Assembly (NCBI GenBank): GCA_030917625.1
Contig: JAUPUJ010000008.1
Span: 1 to 21,706, forward strand
Source of the DNA: Patescibacteria group bacterium
Lineage (GTDB): Bacteria > Patescibacteriota > Minisyncoccia > Phycocordibacterales > XYD1-FULL-46-19
DNA: 21,706 nt
Reading direction: 5' to 3'
Of this stretch, positions 14,247 through 19,952 are shown in pieces. Made by a program: the position numbers and the translations under genes. Below the pieces are notes generated by a model. The model saw only the letters and a program-made list of their open reading frames with translations. It was not told where the DNA came from and did not search any database. Every line of letters starts with the position of its first letter. Within the stretch, counting starts at the first letter, position 1.

Positions 14247-14277
14247 GACCGGAAACTTCTTGCGAAGTTTTCGGTCT
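14233..14277 (-). terminator. Intrinsic terminator of the lipoprotein gene
   Basis: AGACCGGAAACTTC (14246-14259) pairs with GAAGTTTTCGGTCT (14264-14277) over 14 positions with one G-T pair and a four-base loop. Read on the minus strand it is followed by TTTGTTTTTT. It is a strong terminator and isolates the lipoprotein gene from tsaE. Confidence 0.92.
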
Positions 14278-14309
14278 GCTTATCTAAAGATCTAATTGAG
14301 CGCCGTTGT

Positions 14310-15158
14310 TTAGCGCTCGCCTCGTGTCCGTGGCTGACTACCAGCTTCGGGTCGCACGACCATTTTCTGCCTTTCAGGTCTCGCAGAGGTTGATTGCCTT
14401 GTGACTACTGGCTCACGAGTAACAACTGGGGCCGAAGTGCGCTTTTTAGGCGGAACCACCACCGGCTTACGTTGCTGTTCAACAACTTCCGCTCGTTCTA
14501 CCCGACGCTCGACAACTAATGGTTTGGAGACTGAAGGTACTGTTGACCTAGCTCCTCTCTGCTCAGGAACCCGAACGAAAACAGGCATCTGTCTCCGTTC
14601 TTGAACCTGTGCCGGAGTCGGAATCGTATTTGTTCCCAAGAGAACATTTTGATTCCTCATCCTATTCAAATCCTCCAGAGTCTCTATTACTTGCTCCTGT
14701 TCCCGCAGGTCCTGCCGACGTTCTTCCATCTCCTGTCGGTGTTCTTGCTGGTCTCTTTGAAGACGATACCGGGCCCAGTTCATAGATTGATTATGATTCT
14801 GCTGGTCGGCCCGTAACATACTATGAAAGTCCGCTCGGTCTTCCTGCCGCATCACTCGAATATCCCCGGGATTGGCGTAGACAATATCGAGACCAACACC
14901 AGAGGGTACGGGAATCGTCTGCCCCAAACCATCTACAATGTACGTCTGACCACCTTGTTGCCAAGCTTGAACCGACCCGCGCGACGTCTCAATCCAGACT
15001 TCACGAGGTTGAGGTGGTGTTTCCACCACCACAACAGGCGCCGGAGCCAAGGGTAAACGTGACCCGTAGTGGTAATTGACACCACTACTCGGAGCCGTAG
15101 CACAACCAGACACAACCACAGCCATAACTGCCAACATAATAACCAATGCGTATCTCAT
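14310..15158 (-). CDS. Secreted lipoprotein, Gln/Arg-rich, unlike its neighbours
   Basis: The 282-residue protein starts with a lipoprotein signal peptide: MR, a hydrophobic core, and lipobox VSGC with the lipidated Cys19. Next come a Pro/Val-rich stretch (about 34-50), a compact domain with WIETSRGSVQAWQQGGQTYIVDG, then a Gln/Glu/Arg-rich likely coiled coil (about 110-165), and a basic Pro/Arg/Val tail with repeats such as PVVTREPVVTRQ. I recognise no family. It would be attached to the outer face of a membrane. The gene is near 50-55% G+C in sampled lines, well above its neighbours, and alone here has a consensus extended promoter and a GAGGAG ribosome-binding site. This fits transfer from another lineage or a highly expressed gene. 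Confidence 0.82.
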   Translation of the reverse strand: MRYALVIMLAVMAVVVSGCATAPSSGVNYHYGSRLPLAPAPVVVVETPPQPREVWIETSRGSVQAWQQGGQTYIVDGLGQTIPVPSGVGLDIVYANPGDIRVMRQEDRADFHSMLRADQQNHNQSMNWARYRLQRDQQEHRQEMEERRQDLREQEQVIETLEDLNRMRNQNVLLGTNTIPTPAQVQERRQMPVFVRVPEQRGARSTVPSVSKPLVVERRVERAEVVEQQRKPVVVPPKKRTSAPVVTREPVVTRQSTSARPERQKMVVRPEAGSQPRTRGER

Positions 15159-15167
15159 GGCTCATTT

Positions 15168-15173
15168 CTCCTC
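15168..15173 (-). promoter_or_regulatory. Strong Shine-Dalgarno site of the lipoprotein gene
   Basis: GAGGAG on the minus strand, 9 bases before the ATG at 15158. It fixes this start and is the only clear Shine-Dalgarno site I found in the window. A small GCCC-TGT-GGGC hairpin lies just upstream of it in the leader. Confidence 0.85.
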
Positions 15174-15230
15174 TGCCCACAGGGCTTTTGTTGAAAAAAT
15201 TGTCAAAATAACTAACACCTCACTTCTTAT

Positions 15231-15259
15231 ATTATAGCAAATACTATCTATTTTGTCAA
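15231..15259 (-). promoter_or_regulatory. Consensus sigma-70 promoter of the lipoprotein gene
   Basis: On the minus strand a perfect TTGACA (15259-15254), a 17-base spacer ending TTTGC, and a perfect TATAAT (15236-15231), with TG one base before the -10 (extended form). It predicts a leader of about 65-70 bases. It is the strongest promoter in the window. Confidence 0.92.
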
Positions 15260-15451
15260 TAGTTAAAATAGGGCCTATTTAAGGCTTATTTTCGGTCTAA
15301 TTTGATCGATTCTTTTACAAAATTTTCCTATTTAATCCAAATAAACAGAGTTAGTCCACAGGATAATTATTGCACCAGCAAAAGAGTGTGCTAGTAATGT
15401 ACTCAGCGCGCGCTAATAAAAGATATAAACTTTTTGTTGACTCCTCGGATC

Positions 15452-15481
15452 GGAAATATAAAAGATTACTTTTACATTTCC
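15452..15481. other. Hairpin upstream of pilB in a gene-free gap
   Basis: GGAAATATAAAAG and CTTTTACATTTCC pair over 13 positions with one A-C mismatch and loop ATTA. No T tract follows. It lies in the 392-base gap between the lipoprotein and pilB starts. The same gap holds a 10-base alternating palindrome AGCGCGCGCT (15405-15414) and a distant pair TTATTGC (15367-15373) / GCAATAA (about 15496-15502) that could enclose the region. In the rest of the gap (about 15260-15365) I see nothing I can name. Confidence 0.5.
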
Positions 15482-15513
15482 CTCGCTCTATGTCGGCAAT
15501 AAACATGAGAAAA

Positions 15514-15543
15514 TTGTTTTTAGATTCTGTTTTACTGTACAAT
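15514..15543 (+). promoter_or_regulatory. pilB promoter
   Basis: TTGTTT (15514-15519), an 18-base spacer and TACAAT (15538-15543). Seven bases separate the -10 from ATG, predicting a leaderless transcript. Confidence 0.65.
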
Positions 15544-15550
15544 AGAACCA

Positions 15551-17248
15551 ATGATCAGAACTTTTGACGAAGAAAAACAAGATAAAAGATTATCTGAACT
15601 CCACCTAAAAGAAGCTGAGAATTTAGCTCAGACCATGTCAGTTCGCCTAGGACTGCCTTATATAGATCTTTCAAAATTTTCAATTAATACCGATGCCCTG
15701 CGTTTAATACCTGAAGAAGAAGCGAGATTAGCTAAAATAGCGGCTTTTAAAATTGTCGGGAAAAACATTTCTGTCGCCGTAGTCTCCCCCAATAATCCTG
15801 AAGTGGCCAAAATAGTTTCTGATTTAGAAACTAAAAATTATCGCCCCACTCTTTATTTAGCTTCTACTTTAAGCTTAGATAGAGCTTTAGAGCGTTACGC
15901 TGAAATTTCTAAATCTAAAAAAAGTGAGGCTGGCACCATTGATATTTCTAATGCCAATATCGAAGAATTTTTACAAGAATTCAAACAATTGTCCGATATT
16001 AGAGAAAAAATGGAATCAGAAAATGAAGTAGCTCTTAAAGAGGGTGGCATCTCCGCCATTTTAGAAATCATTCTCTCTGGAGCTTTAGCTATTTCCGCTT
16101 CTGATATTCACATTGAACCAGAGGCTGATGATATTCGACTACGTTATCGAATCGACGGTGTGCTTCAAGATGTAATTAATTTTCATCAAAAAATTTATCG
16201 ACCTATTCTGTCTCGAATCAAATTAGTATCCGGTCTAAAATTAAACGTAAAACAAACCGCTCAAGACGGGCGCTTCTCTATTAAAGCTGGTAGCGATACT
16301 GAGATTGAAATTAGAACCTCAGTTATTCCTGGAGCTTATGGTGAATCAATTGTAATGAGAGTGCTCAATCCTAAAAACATTGAGGTAACCTTCGAAAAAC
16401 TTGGTATCACCAGTGACTTAATGGAAATCTTCGACCGAGAAATTAATAAACCAAACGGTTTAATTCTTTTAACTGGTCCCACCGGCTCTGGAAAAACCAC
16501 CACTCTGTATTCATTTCTCCAAAGGATAAATTCACCTGAAAGTAAAATAATTACCATTGAGGATCCAATTGAATACCATTTGAAAGGCATCAATCAGACT
16601 CAGGTTAATAGACAAAAGGGTTATACTTTCCTCTCTGGTTTGCGTAGTGCCCTCCGTCAAGATCCAGATATTATGATGGTGGGAGAAATTAGAGATTCTG
16701 AAACGGCTAAAATTGCTATTAATTCAGCTCTAACTGGTCACTTAGTTTTCTCAACCCTGCACACCAATAATTCAGCTGGTACCATTCCCCGCCTAATTGA
16801 CTTGGGAGTTAATTCTAAAATAATTAGTTCAGCATTAACTTTATCGATCGCCCAAAGATTGATTCGTAAACTTTGTTCTAATTGCCGAAAAGAGATAGCT
16901 ATTCCTGAATCTGAAAAAGAATTAATTATAAAAGTTTTAGAAAGTATCAAAAAAAAGAAAGTGGATTTTGTCGTACCATCAGTCGACAAAACTTATGAGG
17001 CAGTTGGTTGCCCCGAGTGTAATGACACTGGCTATAGTGGCCGTCTTGGTTTATTTGAAGCGATCTATATGGATAATAGTATTGCAACTGTCACCACTAC
17101 TAATCCTAATGAAAAAGATATTAGGATTGCCGCTATCCCCCAAGGTATTCTGGATATGAGACAAGATGGAATTTTAAAAGTAGTTGAGGGTACAACTTCT
17201 TTCCGTGAACTCTCTCGAGTTATTGATTTATATGAAGAAATCATATAG
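15551..17248 (+). CDS. pilB: Type IV pilus / type II secretion assembly ATPase PilB (GspE)
   Basis: This hexameric ATPase drives pilin polymerisation at the inner membrane. The 565-residue protein has an N-terminal MshEN-like domain (LGLPYIDLSKF onward, about 30-120) and the GspE core: ASDIHIEP and RLRYRIDGVL, the Walker A loop GPTGSGKTTTLYS (about 307-319), ITIEDPIEY (Asp box), DPDIMMVGEIRDSETA (Walker B, about 372), TGHLVFSTLHTN (His box), and the zinc site CSNC...CPECNDTGYSGR (about 441-490). Length is typical. pilT and pilC, often adjacent in Parcubacteria, are not here, so it is transcribed alone from its own promoter. CPR cells use such pili for attachment and possibly DNA uptake; that role is inferred. 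Confidence 0.95.
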   Translation: MIRTFDEEKQDKRLSELHLKEAENLAQTMSVRLGLPYIDLSKFSINTDALRLIPEEEARLAKIAAFKIVGKNISVAVVSPNNPEVAKIVSDLETKNYRPTLYLASTLSLDRALERYAEISKSKKSEAGTIDISNANIEEFLQEFKQLSDIREKMESENEVALKEGGISAILEIILSGALAISASDIHIEPEADDIRLRYRIDGVLQDVINFHQKIYRPILSRIKLVSGLKLNVKQTAQDGRFSIKAGSDTEIEIRTSVIPGAYGESIVMRVLNPKNIEVTFEKLGITSDLMEIFDREINKPNGLILLTGPTGSGKTTTLYSFLQRINSPESKIITIEDPIEYHLKGINQTQVNRQKGYTFLSGLRSALRQDPDIMMVGEIRDSETAKIAINSALTGHLVFSTLHTNNSAGTIPRLIDLGVNSKIISSALTLSIAQRLIRKLCSNCRKEIAIPESEKELIIKVLESIKKKKVDFVVPSVDKTYEAVGCPECNDTGYSGRLGLFEAIYMDNSIATVTTTNPNEKDIRIAAIPQGILDMRQDGILKVVEGTTSFRELSRVIDLYEEII

Positions 17249-17268
17249 ACAATCAGCACCTTAAAACA

Positions 17269-17299
17269 AAATACACAACCTGTATCAGATTGTGTATTT
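17269..17299 (+). terminator. Hairpin after pilB, probable terminator
   Basis: AAATACACAA (17269-17278) and TTGTGTATTT (17290-17299) form a perfect 10-bp stem with an 11-base loop, 20 bases after the pilB stop. It is A+T-rich and the T tract is short, so it may be a weak terminator. Confidence 0.6.
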
Positions 17300-17311
17300 A
17301 TAAAAACTAGA

Positions 17312-17480
17312 ATTGAGCCCATAAACCTCTAAGCAATCTCTTCATTTGTGCAAATAAAGTTAGGTGAGCTGTTGAGGATAATTTCAGACATGTACATTAC
17401 TAGATGTACCACCAAAATGTCCTCTCTAACAAACCCGTTACGTCATAGACGTAAATTGCTTAGAGGTTTATGATCTCAAT
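17312..17480. ncRNA. Candidate structured RNA of about 170 bases
   Basis: Seven helices can be drawn, all nested with no conflicts. P1: ATTGAG 17312-17317 with CTCAAT 17475-17480. P2: 17 perfect pairs, 17321-17337 with 17455-17471, after a 3x3 internal loop. Small hairpin ATTTG/CAAAT 17344-17355. P3: GTTAG/CTAAC (17359-17363, 17426-17430). P4: GAGGA/TCCTC (17374-17378, 17420-17424). P5: GTACAT/ATGTAC (17392-17397, 17404-17409). Hairpin TTACGTC-ATA-GACGTAA 17438-17454 stacks directly on P2. A long closing stem, an open middle with side hairpins and an apical arm resemble the shape and size of 6S RNA, but no conserved 6S sequence could be tested. No coding frame explains it. TATAAA at 17300-17305 could be a -10 placing a start at 17312-17313 on the plus strand. 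The strand is uncertain. Confidence 0.5.
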
Positions 17481-17536
17481 GAATTTGTAAAACTGTAAAT
17501 ACCTTAACTAGAACATCTTATCACAATATAAAAAAT

Positions 17537-18550
17537 ATGTCAAGTAAGCCAGATCCCAAAGACGCTAAGGGTGTCATTATAAAGAACGATTCGTTTTTAG
17601 ACAAGTCTCTTCGACCTGACAATTGGACTGAGTATATTGGCCAAGAAAACATTAAAAATAATGTTAAAATTCTCTTAAATGCGGCCAGTTTAAGAAATCA
17701 CCCACCAGAACACCTCCTATTTTATGGCCCCCCCGGTCTTGGTAAAACCACTTTGGCTTATTTAATAGCCAAAGAATTAGGGAGCCAGATTAAATCAACC
17801 TCTGGCCCGGCCATAGAAAAAGTCAGCGACCTAGCTTCTATTTTAACCAACCTAGAACCTGGAGATATTTTATTTATCGACGAAATTCATCGTCTAAATA
17901 AGATGATTGAGGAGGTTTTATACCCAGCCATGGAACAAGGTAGTTTAAATATTATTATTGGCAAAGGTCCAGGTGCTCGGGTGATTCAATTGGAACTACC
18001 CCCTTTTACTTTAATTGCTGCCACCACTAGAATTGCCCTTTTGTCTGCTCCCCTACGGAGTCGTTTCTCTGGCGGTACTCATAGACTAGAATTTTATACT
18101 GAGGAAGATATTAGTAAAATTATCAAAAGGTCTGCTAATATTTTAGACACCAATATTGAAGATGGGGCTATTACTGAAATTTCTAAAAGAAGTCGTTTTA
18201 CACCTCGAATAGCTAACCAACTTTTAAAAAGAGCTCGGGATTATGCAGAGGTTAAAAATTTACCCTTGTCTTACAGCACAGTTAACGAGGCTTTAAATAT
18301 GTTAGGGGTCGATAATATTGGCTTATCAACGGCTGACAAAGCAGTCCTGTTAGCTCTAGCTGAAAAATTTAATGGTGGTCCTGTTGGTCTAAACACTTTA
18401 GCCACATCTATTATGGAAGAAGAAGCCACTATTGAGGATGTTTATGAGCCATATTTAATTCAATGTGGATTAATAGAAAGAACTCCTCGAGGTCGCCAAC
18501 TTACAACTAAAGGCTACAATCACCTAGGTTTAATTCCTCCTAATAATTAG
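17537..18550 (+). CDS. ruvB: Holliday junction branch migration ATPase RuvB
   Basis: RuvB forms hexameric rings that pump DNA through the RuvA-bound junction. The 337-residue protein shows LRPDNWTEYIGQENIKNNV, the Walker A loop GPPGLGKTT (64-72), TSGPAIEKVSDLASILTNL, Walker B ILFIDEIHRLN, the region VIGKGPGAR-like (IIIGKGPGARVIQLELPPFTLIAATTR in the family pattern, containing sensor 1), the arginine-finger segment LRSRFSGG, and a C-terminal winged helix with EPYLIQCGLIERTPRGRQLT. Normal length. It has no Shine-Dalgarno site; CAATAT lies 7 bases before ATG. It heads a group with yebC and ruvC, an order different from the common yebC-ruvC-ruvA-ruvB. The candidate RNA lies 56 bases upstream. Confidence 0.97.
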   Translation: MSSKPDPKDAKGVIIKNDSFLDKSLRPDNWTEYIGQENIKNNVKILLNAASLRNHPPEHLLFYGPPGLGKTTLAYLIAKELGSQIKSTSGPAIEKVSDLASILTNLEPGDILFIDEIHRLNKMIEEVLYPAMEQGSLNIIIGKGPGARVIQLELPPFTLIAATTRIALLSAPLRSRFSGGTHRLEFYTEEDISKIIKRSANILDTNIEDGAITEISKRSRFTPRIANQLLKRARDYAEVKNLPLSYSTVNEALNMLGVDNIGLSTADKAVLLALAEKFNGGPVGLNTLATSIMEEEATIEDVYEPYLIQCGLIERTPRGRQLTTKGYNHLGLIPPNN

Positions 18551-18557
18551 CTCTTTT

Positions 18558-18586
18558 TTGAAATTTTTAAGAACTTGGTATATTCT
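18558..18586 (+). promoter_or_regulatory. Possible yebC promoter
   Basis: TTGAAA (18558-18563), a 17-base spacer and TATTCT (18581-18586), with a leader of about 22 bases to the yebC ATG. The -35 is good (5 of 6); the -10 is weaker. Confidence 0.4.
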
Positions 18587-18614
18587 AAAACTATAGACGC
18601 CTAACTTTCAAAAA

Positions 18615-19148
18615 ATGTCTGGACATAATAAATGGTCAAAAATCAAACACAAAAAAGCTTCTGAAGATGCAAAGAAAAGTAAAACATTTTCCATGCACGC
18701 CAAAGCTATCGCTATGGAATCGAAGCGAGTTTCTGGGGATATTAACTCACCTAGTTTAAGAGCGGTTATAGACCGAGCTAAAGCTGTAAATATGCCAGCC
18801 GATAATATTGCTCGGGCTATAGAAAAAGGTAAATCAAATAATGGCGATAACTTAGAAGAAGTAATTTATGAGGCTTATGGTCCCGGTGGAGTGGCTATTA
18901 TTATTGAAGGTATTACCGACAATAAAAATCGCACCACCCCGGAAATTAAACATCTTTTATCTAAACAAGGTATTTCTTTAGGGGCTCAAAATTCAGCTTT
19001 GTGGGCTTTTACTAAAAATGAAAATGGGTATGGGGCTAATGTTATAATCCCCCTCTCTGATATTGATACAGAAAATTTGCTAAATATTATAGACATTCTA
19101 GAAGAACATGAGGATGTGAAAAGTATTTATACTAATGCCAATATTTAG
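18615..19148 (+). CDS. yebC: Short YebC/TACO1-family protein
   Basis: YebC-family proteins are known as DNA-binding regulators and, more recently, as translation factors helping ribosomes through proline-rich stretches. The start MSGHNKWSKIKHKKASEDAKKSK is the family signature, followed by NMPADNIARAIEKG and YEAYGPGGVAIIIEGITDNKNRT. At 177 residues it is well below the usual 235-250. After WAFTKNENG the protein jumps to VIIPLSDIDTENLLNIIDILEEHEDVKSIYTN, so about 60 residues of the domain that usually lies between are missing, though the normal C-terminal helix and strand are kept. The reading frame is intact, so this looks like a compact natural form. It lies between ruvB and ruvC. Confidence 0.93.
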   Translation: MSGHNKWSKIKHKKASEDAKKSKTFSMHAKAIAMESKRVSGDINSPSLRAVIDRAKAVNMPADNIARAIEKGKSNNGDNLEEVIYEAYGPGGVAIIIEGITDNKNRTTPEIKHLLSKQGISLGAQNSALWAFTKNENGYGANVIIPLSDIDTENLLNIIDILEEHEDVKSIYTNANI

Positions 19149-19163
19149 AATATTCTAAATATT
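19140..19163. promoter_or_regulatory. Perfect 24-base palindrome between yebC and ruvC
   Basis: Bases 19140-19151 are the exact reverse complement of 19152-19163; the core is TTTAGAATATTCTAAA. It covers the yebC stop codon and ends 7 bases before the ruvC ATG. It could be an operator for a dimeric repressor or a hairpin controlling ruvC translation. It lacks the T tract of a terminator. Confidence 0.5.
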
Positions 19164-19170
19164 ATATTTT

Positions 19171-19659
19171 ATGATTATTTTAGGAATAGACCCAGGCTAC
19201 GACCGATTAGGTATCGCTATTATAGATAAGCAACCCAAATTAAAGGAAAAGCTTATTTACTCCACCTGCTTAACCAGTAACAAAAAAGATAATTTCCCCG
19301 ACAGATTAAAGACTTTGGGTTTAGATTTTAAAAAAATATTAGATTCTTATAGTATAGATCTAGTTAATATAGAAAGCGTTTTTATAGCTAATAATAAAAA
19401 AACGGCTATGAAAATAGGAGAAGTTAGAGGAATGTTAATATTTTTATGTGCCTCCAATAATATTCCTGTAATAGAAATGACTCCACTTGAAATAAAAATG
19501 GCGATCACTGGCTTCGGCAATGCCTCTAAGGATCAGATTATGAAAATGGCTAAAATGTTGATTTCTATTCCCCCAGAAGTTAAACTTGATGACGAATTTG
19601 ACGCTATTGTCATCGCCTTAGCTGGCTTATCTAAAAATATTCACCTTCTAAGGTCTTGA
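19171..19659 (+). CDS. ruvC: Crossover junction endodeoxyribonuclease RuvC
   Basis: RuvC cuts Holliday junctions symmetrically. The 162-residue protein has an RNase H-like fold with the metal-binding acids in place: Asp7 in LGIDPGYDRLG, Glu68 in VNIESVF, and Asp141/Asp144 in DDEFDAIVIAL. It also shows KKTAMKIGEVRGMLI and TPLEIKMAITGFGNASKDQI, the family's DNA-contact region. The length is normal. It follows yebC by 22 bases, with the palindrome between. With RuvA (1658-2233) and RuvB the window encodes a complete resolvasome. It ends with TGA. Confidence 0.96.
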   Translation: MIILGIDPGYDRLGIAIIDKQPKLKEKLIYSTCLTSNKKDNFPDRLKTLGLDFKKILDSYSIDLVNIESVFIANNKKTAMKIGEVRGMLIFLCASNNIPVIEMTPLEIKMAITGFGNASKDQIMKMAKMLISIPPEVKLDDEFDAIVIALAGLSKNIHLLRS

Positions 19660-19694
19660 CGAGTTATTATAACCGCATTATCATAGCAAAAATA

Positions 19695-19723
19695 TTGTTA
19701 ATTTTAAAAGTTTTAAAGATAAT
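19695..19723 (+). promoter_or_regulatory. Promoter of the acidic protein gene
   Basis: TTGTTA (19695-19700), a 17-base spacer and GATAAT (19718-19723), 8 bases before the ATG at 19732. It again fits a leaderless start. The area is very A+T-rich, so a chance match is possible. Confidence 0.55.
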
Positions 19724-19731
19724 TTAAATTT

Positions 19732-19914
19732 ATGCCTGAAGACCAATCAGACGATCAAGTATTTAGTGATAGCGACGATGTAATAAATGAAGTTTTTGAG
19801 TTGGAAGATGATATAGAAGACGACACTGAGAGCCCTCTTTTTACAGAAGATTCAGACGATGATGAATATGAGGCTGACATCCCAGACGGACTACTAGACG
19901 AAGAACAATTCTAG
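19732..19914 (+). CDS. Extremely acidic 60-residue protein
   Basis: This small protein has 28 Asp or Glu residues out of 60 and no Lys, Arg or His, so its net charge is about -28. It begins MPEDQSDDQVF and ends GLLDEEQF. It has scattered hydrophobics (VINEVFELED, SPLF, ADIPDGLL) that could form short binding segments. There is no signal peptide or membrane span. I recognise no family. It has its own plausible promoter and a strong terminator right after the stop, which argues that it is a real gene. Such charge could mimic DNA or occupy a basic protein partner, and the ruvC neighbour makes that worth considering, but this is speculation. Confidence 0.7.
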   Translation: MPEDQSDDQVFSDSDDVINEVFELEDDIEDDTESPLFTEDSDDDEYEADIPDGLLDEEQF

Positions 19915-19952
19915 TTTAAAAAACCCAGTATTTAAATACTGGGTTTTTTAAA
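19915..19952. terminator. Perfect palindromic bidirectional terminator
   Basis: Bases 19915-19933 are the exact reverse complement of 19934-19952. The core is AACCCAGTATTT/AAATACTGGGTT, with A and T runs on both flanks. It starts right after the stop of the acidic protein gene and includes the stop codon of tyrS (19948-19950), so it ends both convergent genes. Confidence 0.92.

Noticed and set aside
14401..15115. Several open frames on the plus strand (14401-14604, 14601-14816, 14823-15056) and one in another minus frame (14933-15115)
   Set aside because: They lie over the lipoprotein gene, which has signal peptide, lipobox, promoter, ribosome-binding site and terminator; the alternatives have none of these. 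High G+C there makes long open frames in other frames likely.
15351..15567. Open frames of about 65 codons on both strands upstream of pilB
   Set aside because: No family similarity, no start signals, and the two overlap each other on opposite strands; the plus frame runs into pilB. The region looks regulatory or structural.
4569..17480. The three long inverted repeats as copies of one mobile (MITE-like) element
   Set aside because: Their arms and interiors share no sequence, and I saw no clear target duplications, so they are not one family within this window.
17312..17480. CRISPR array, or RNase P, SRP or tmRNA gene
   Set aside because: There are no regularly spaced direct repeats, and the signature sequences of these RNAs that I know were not found by eye.
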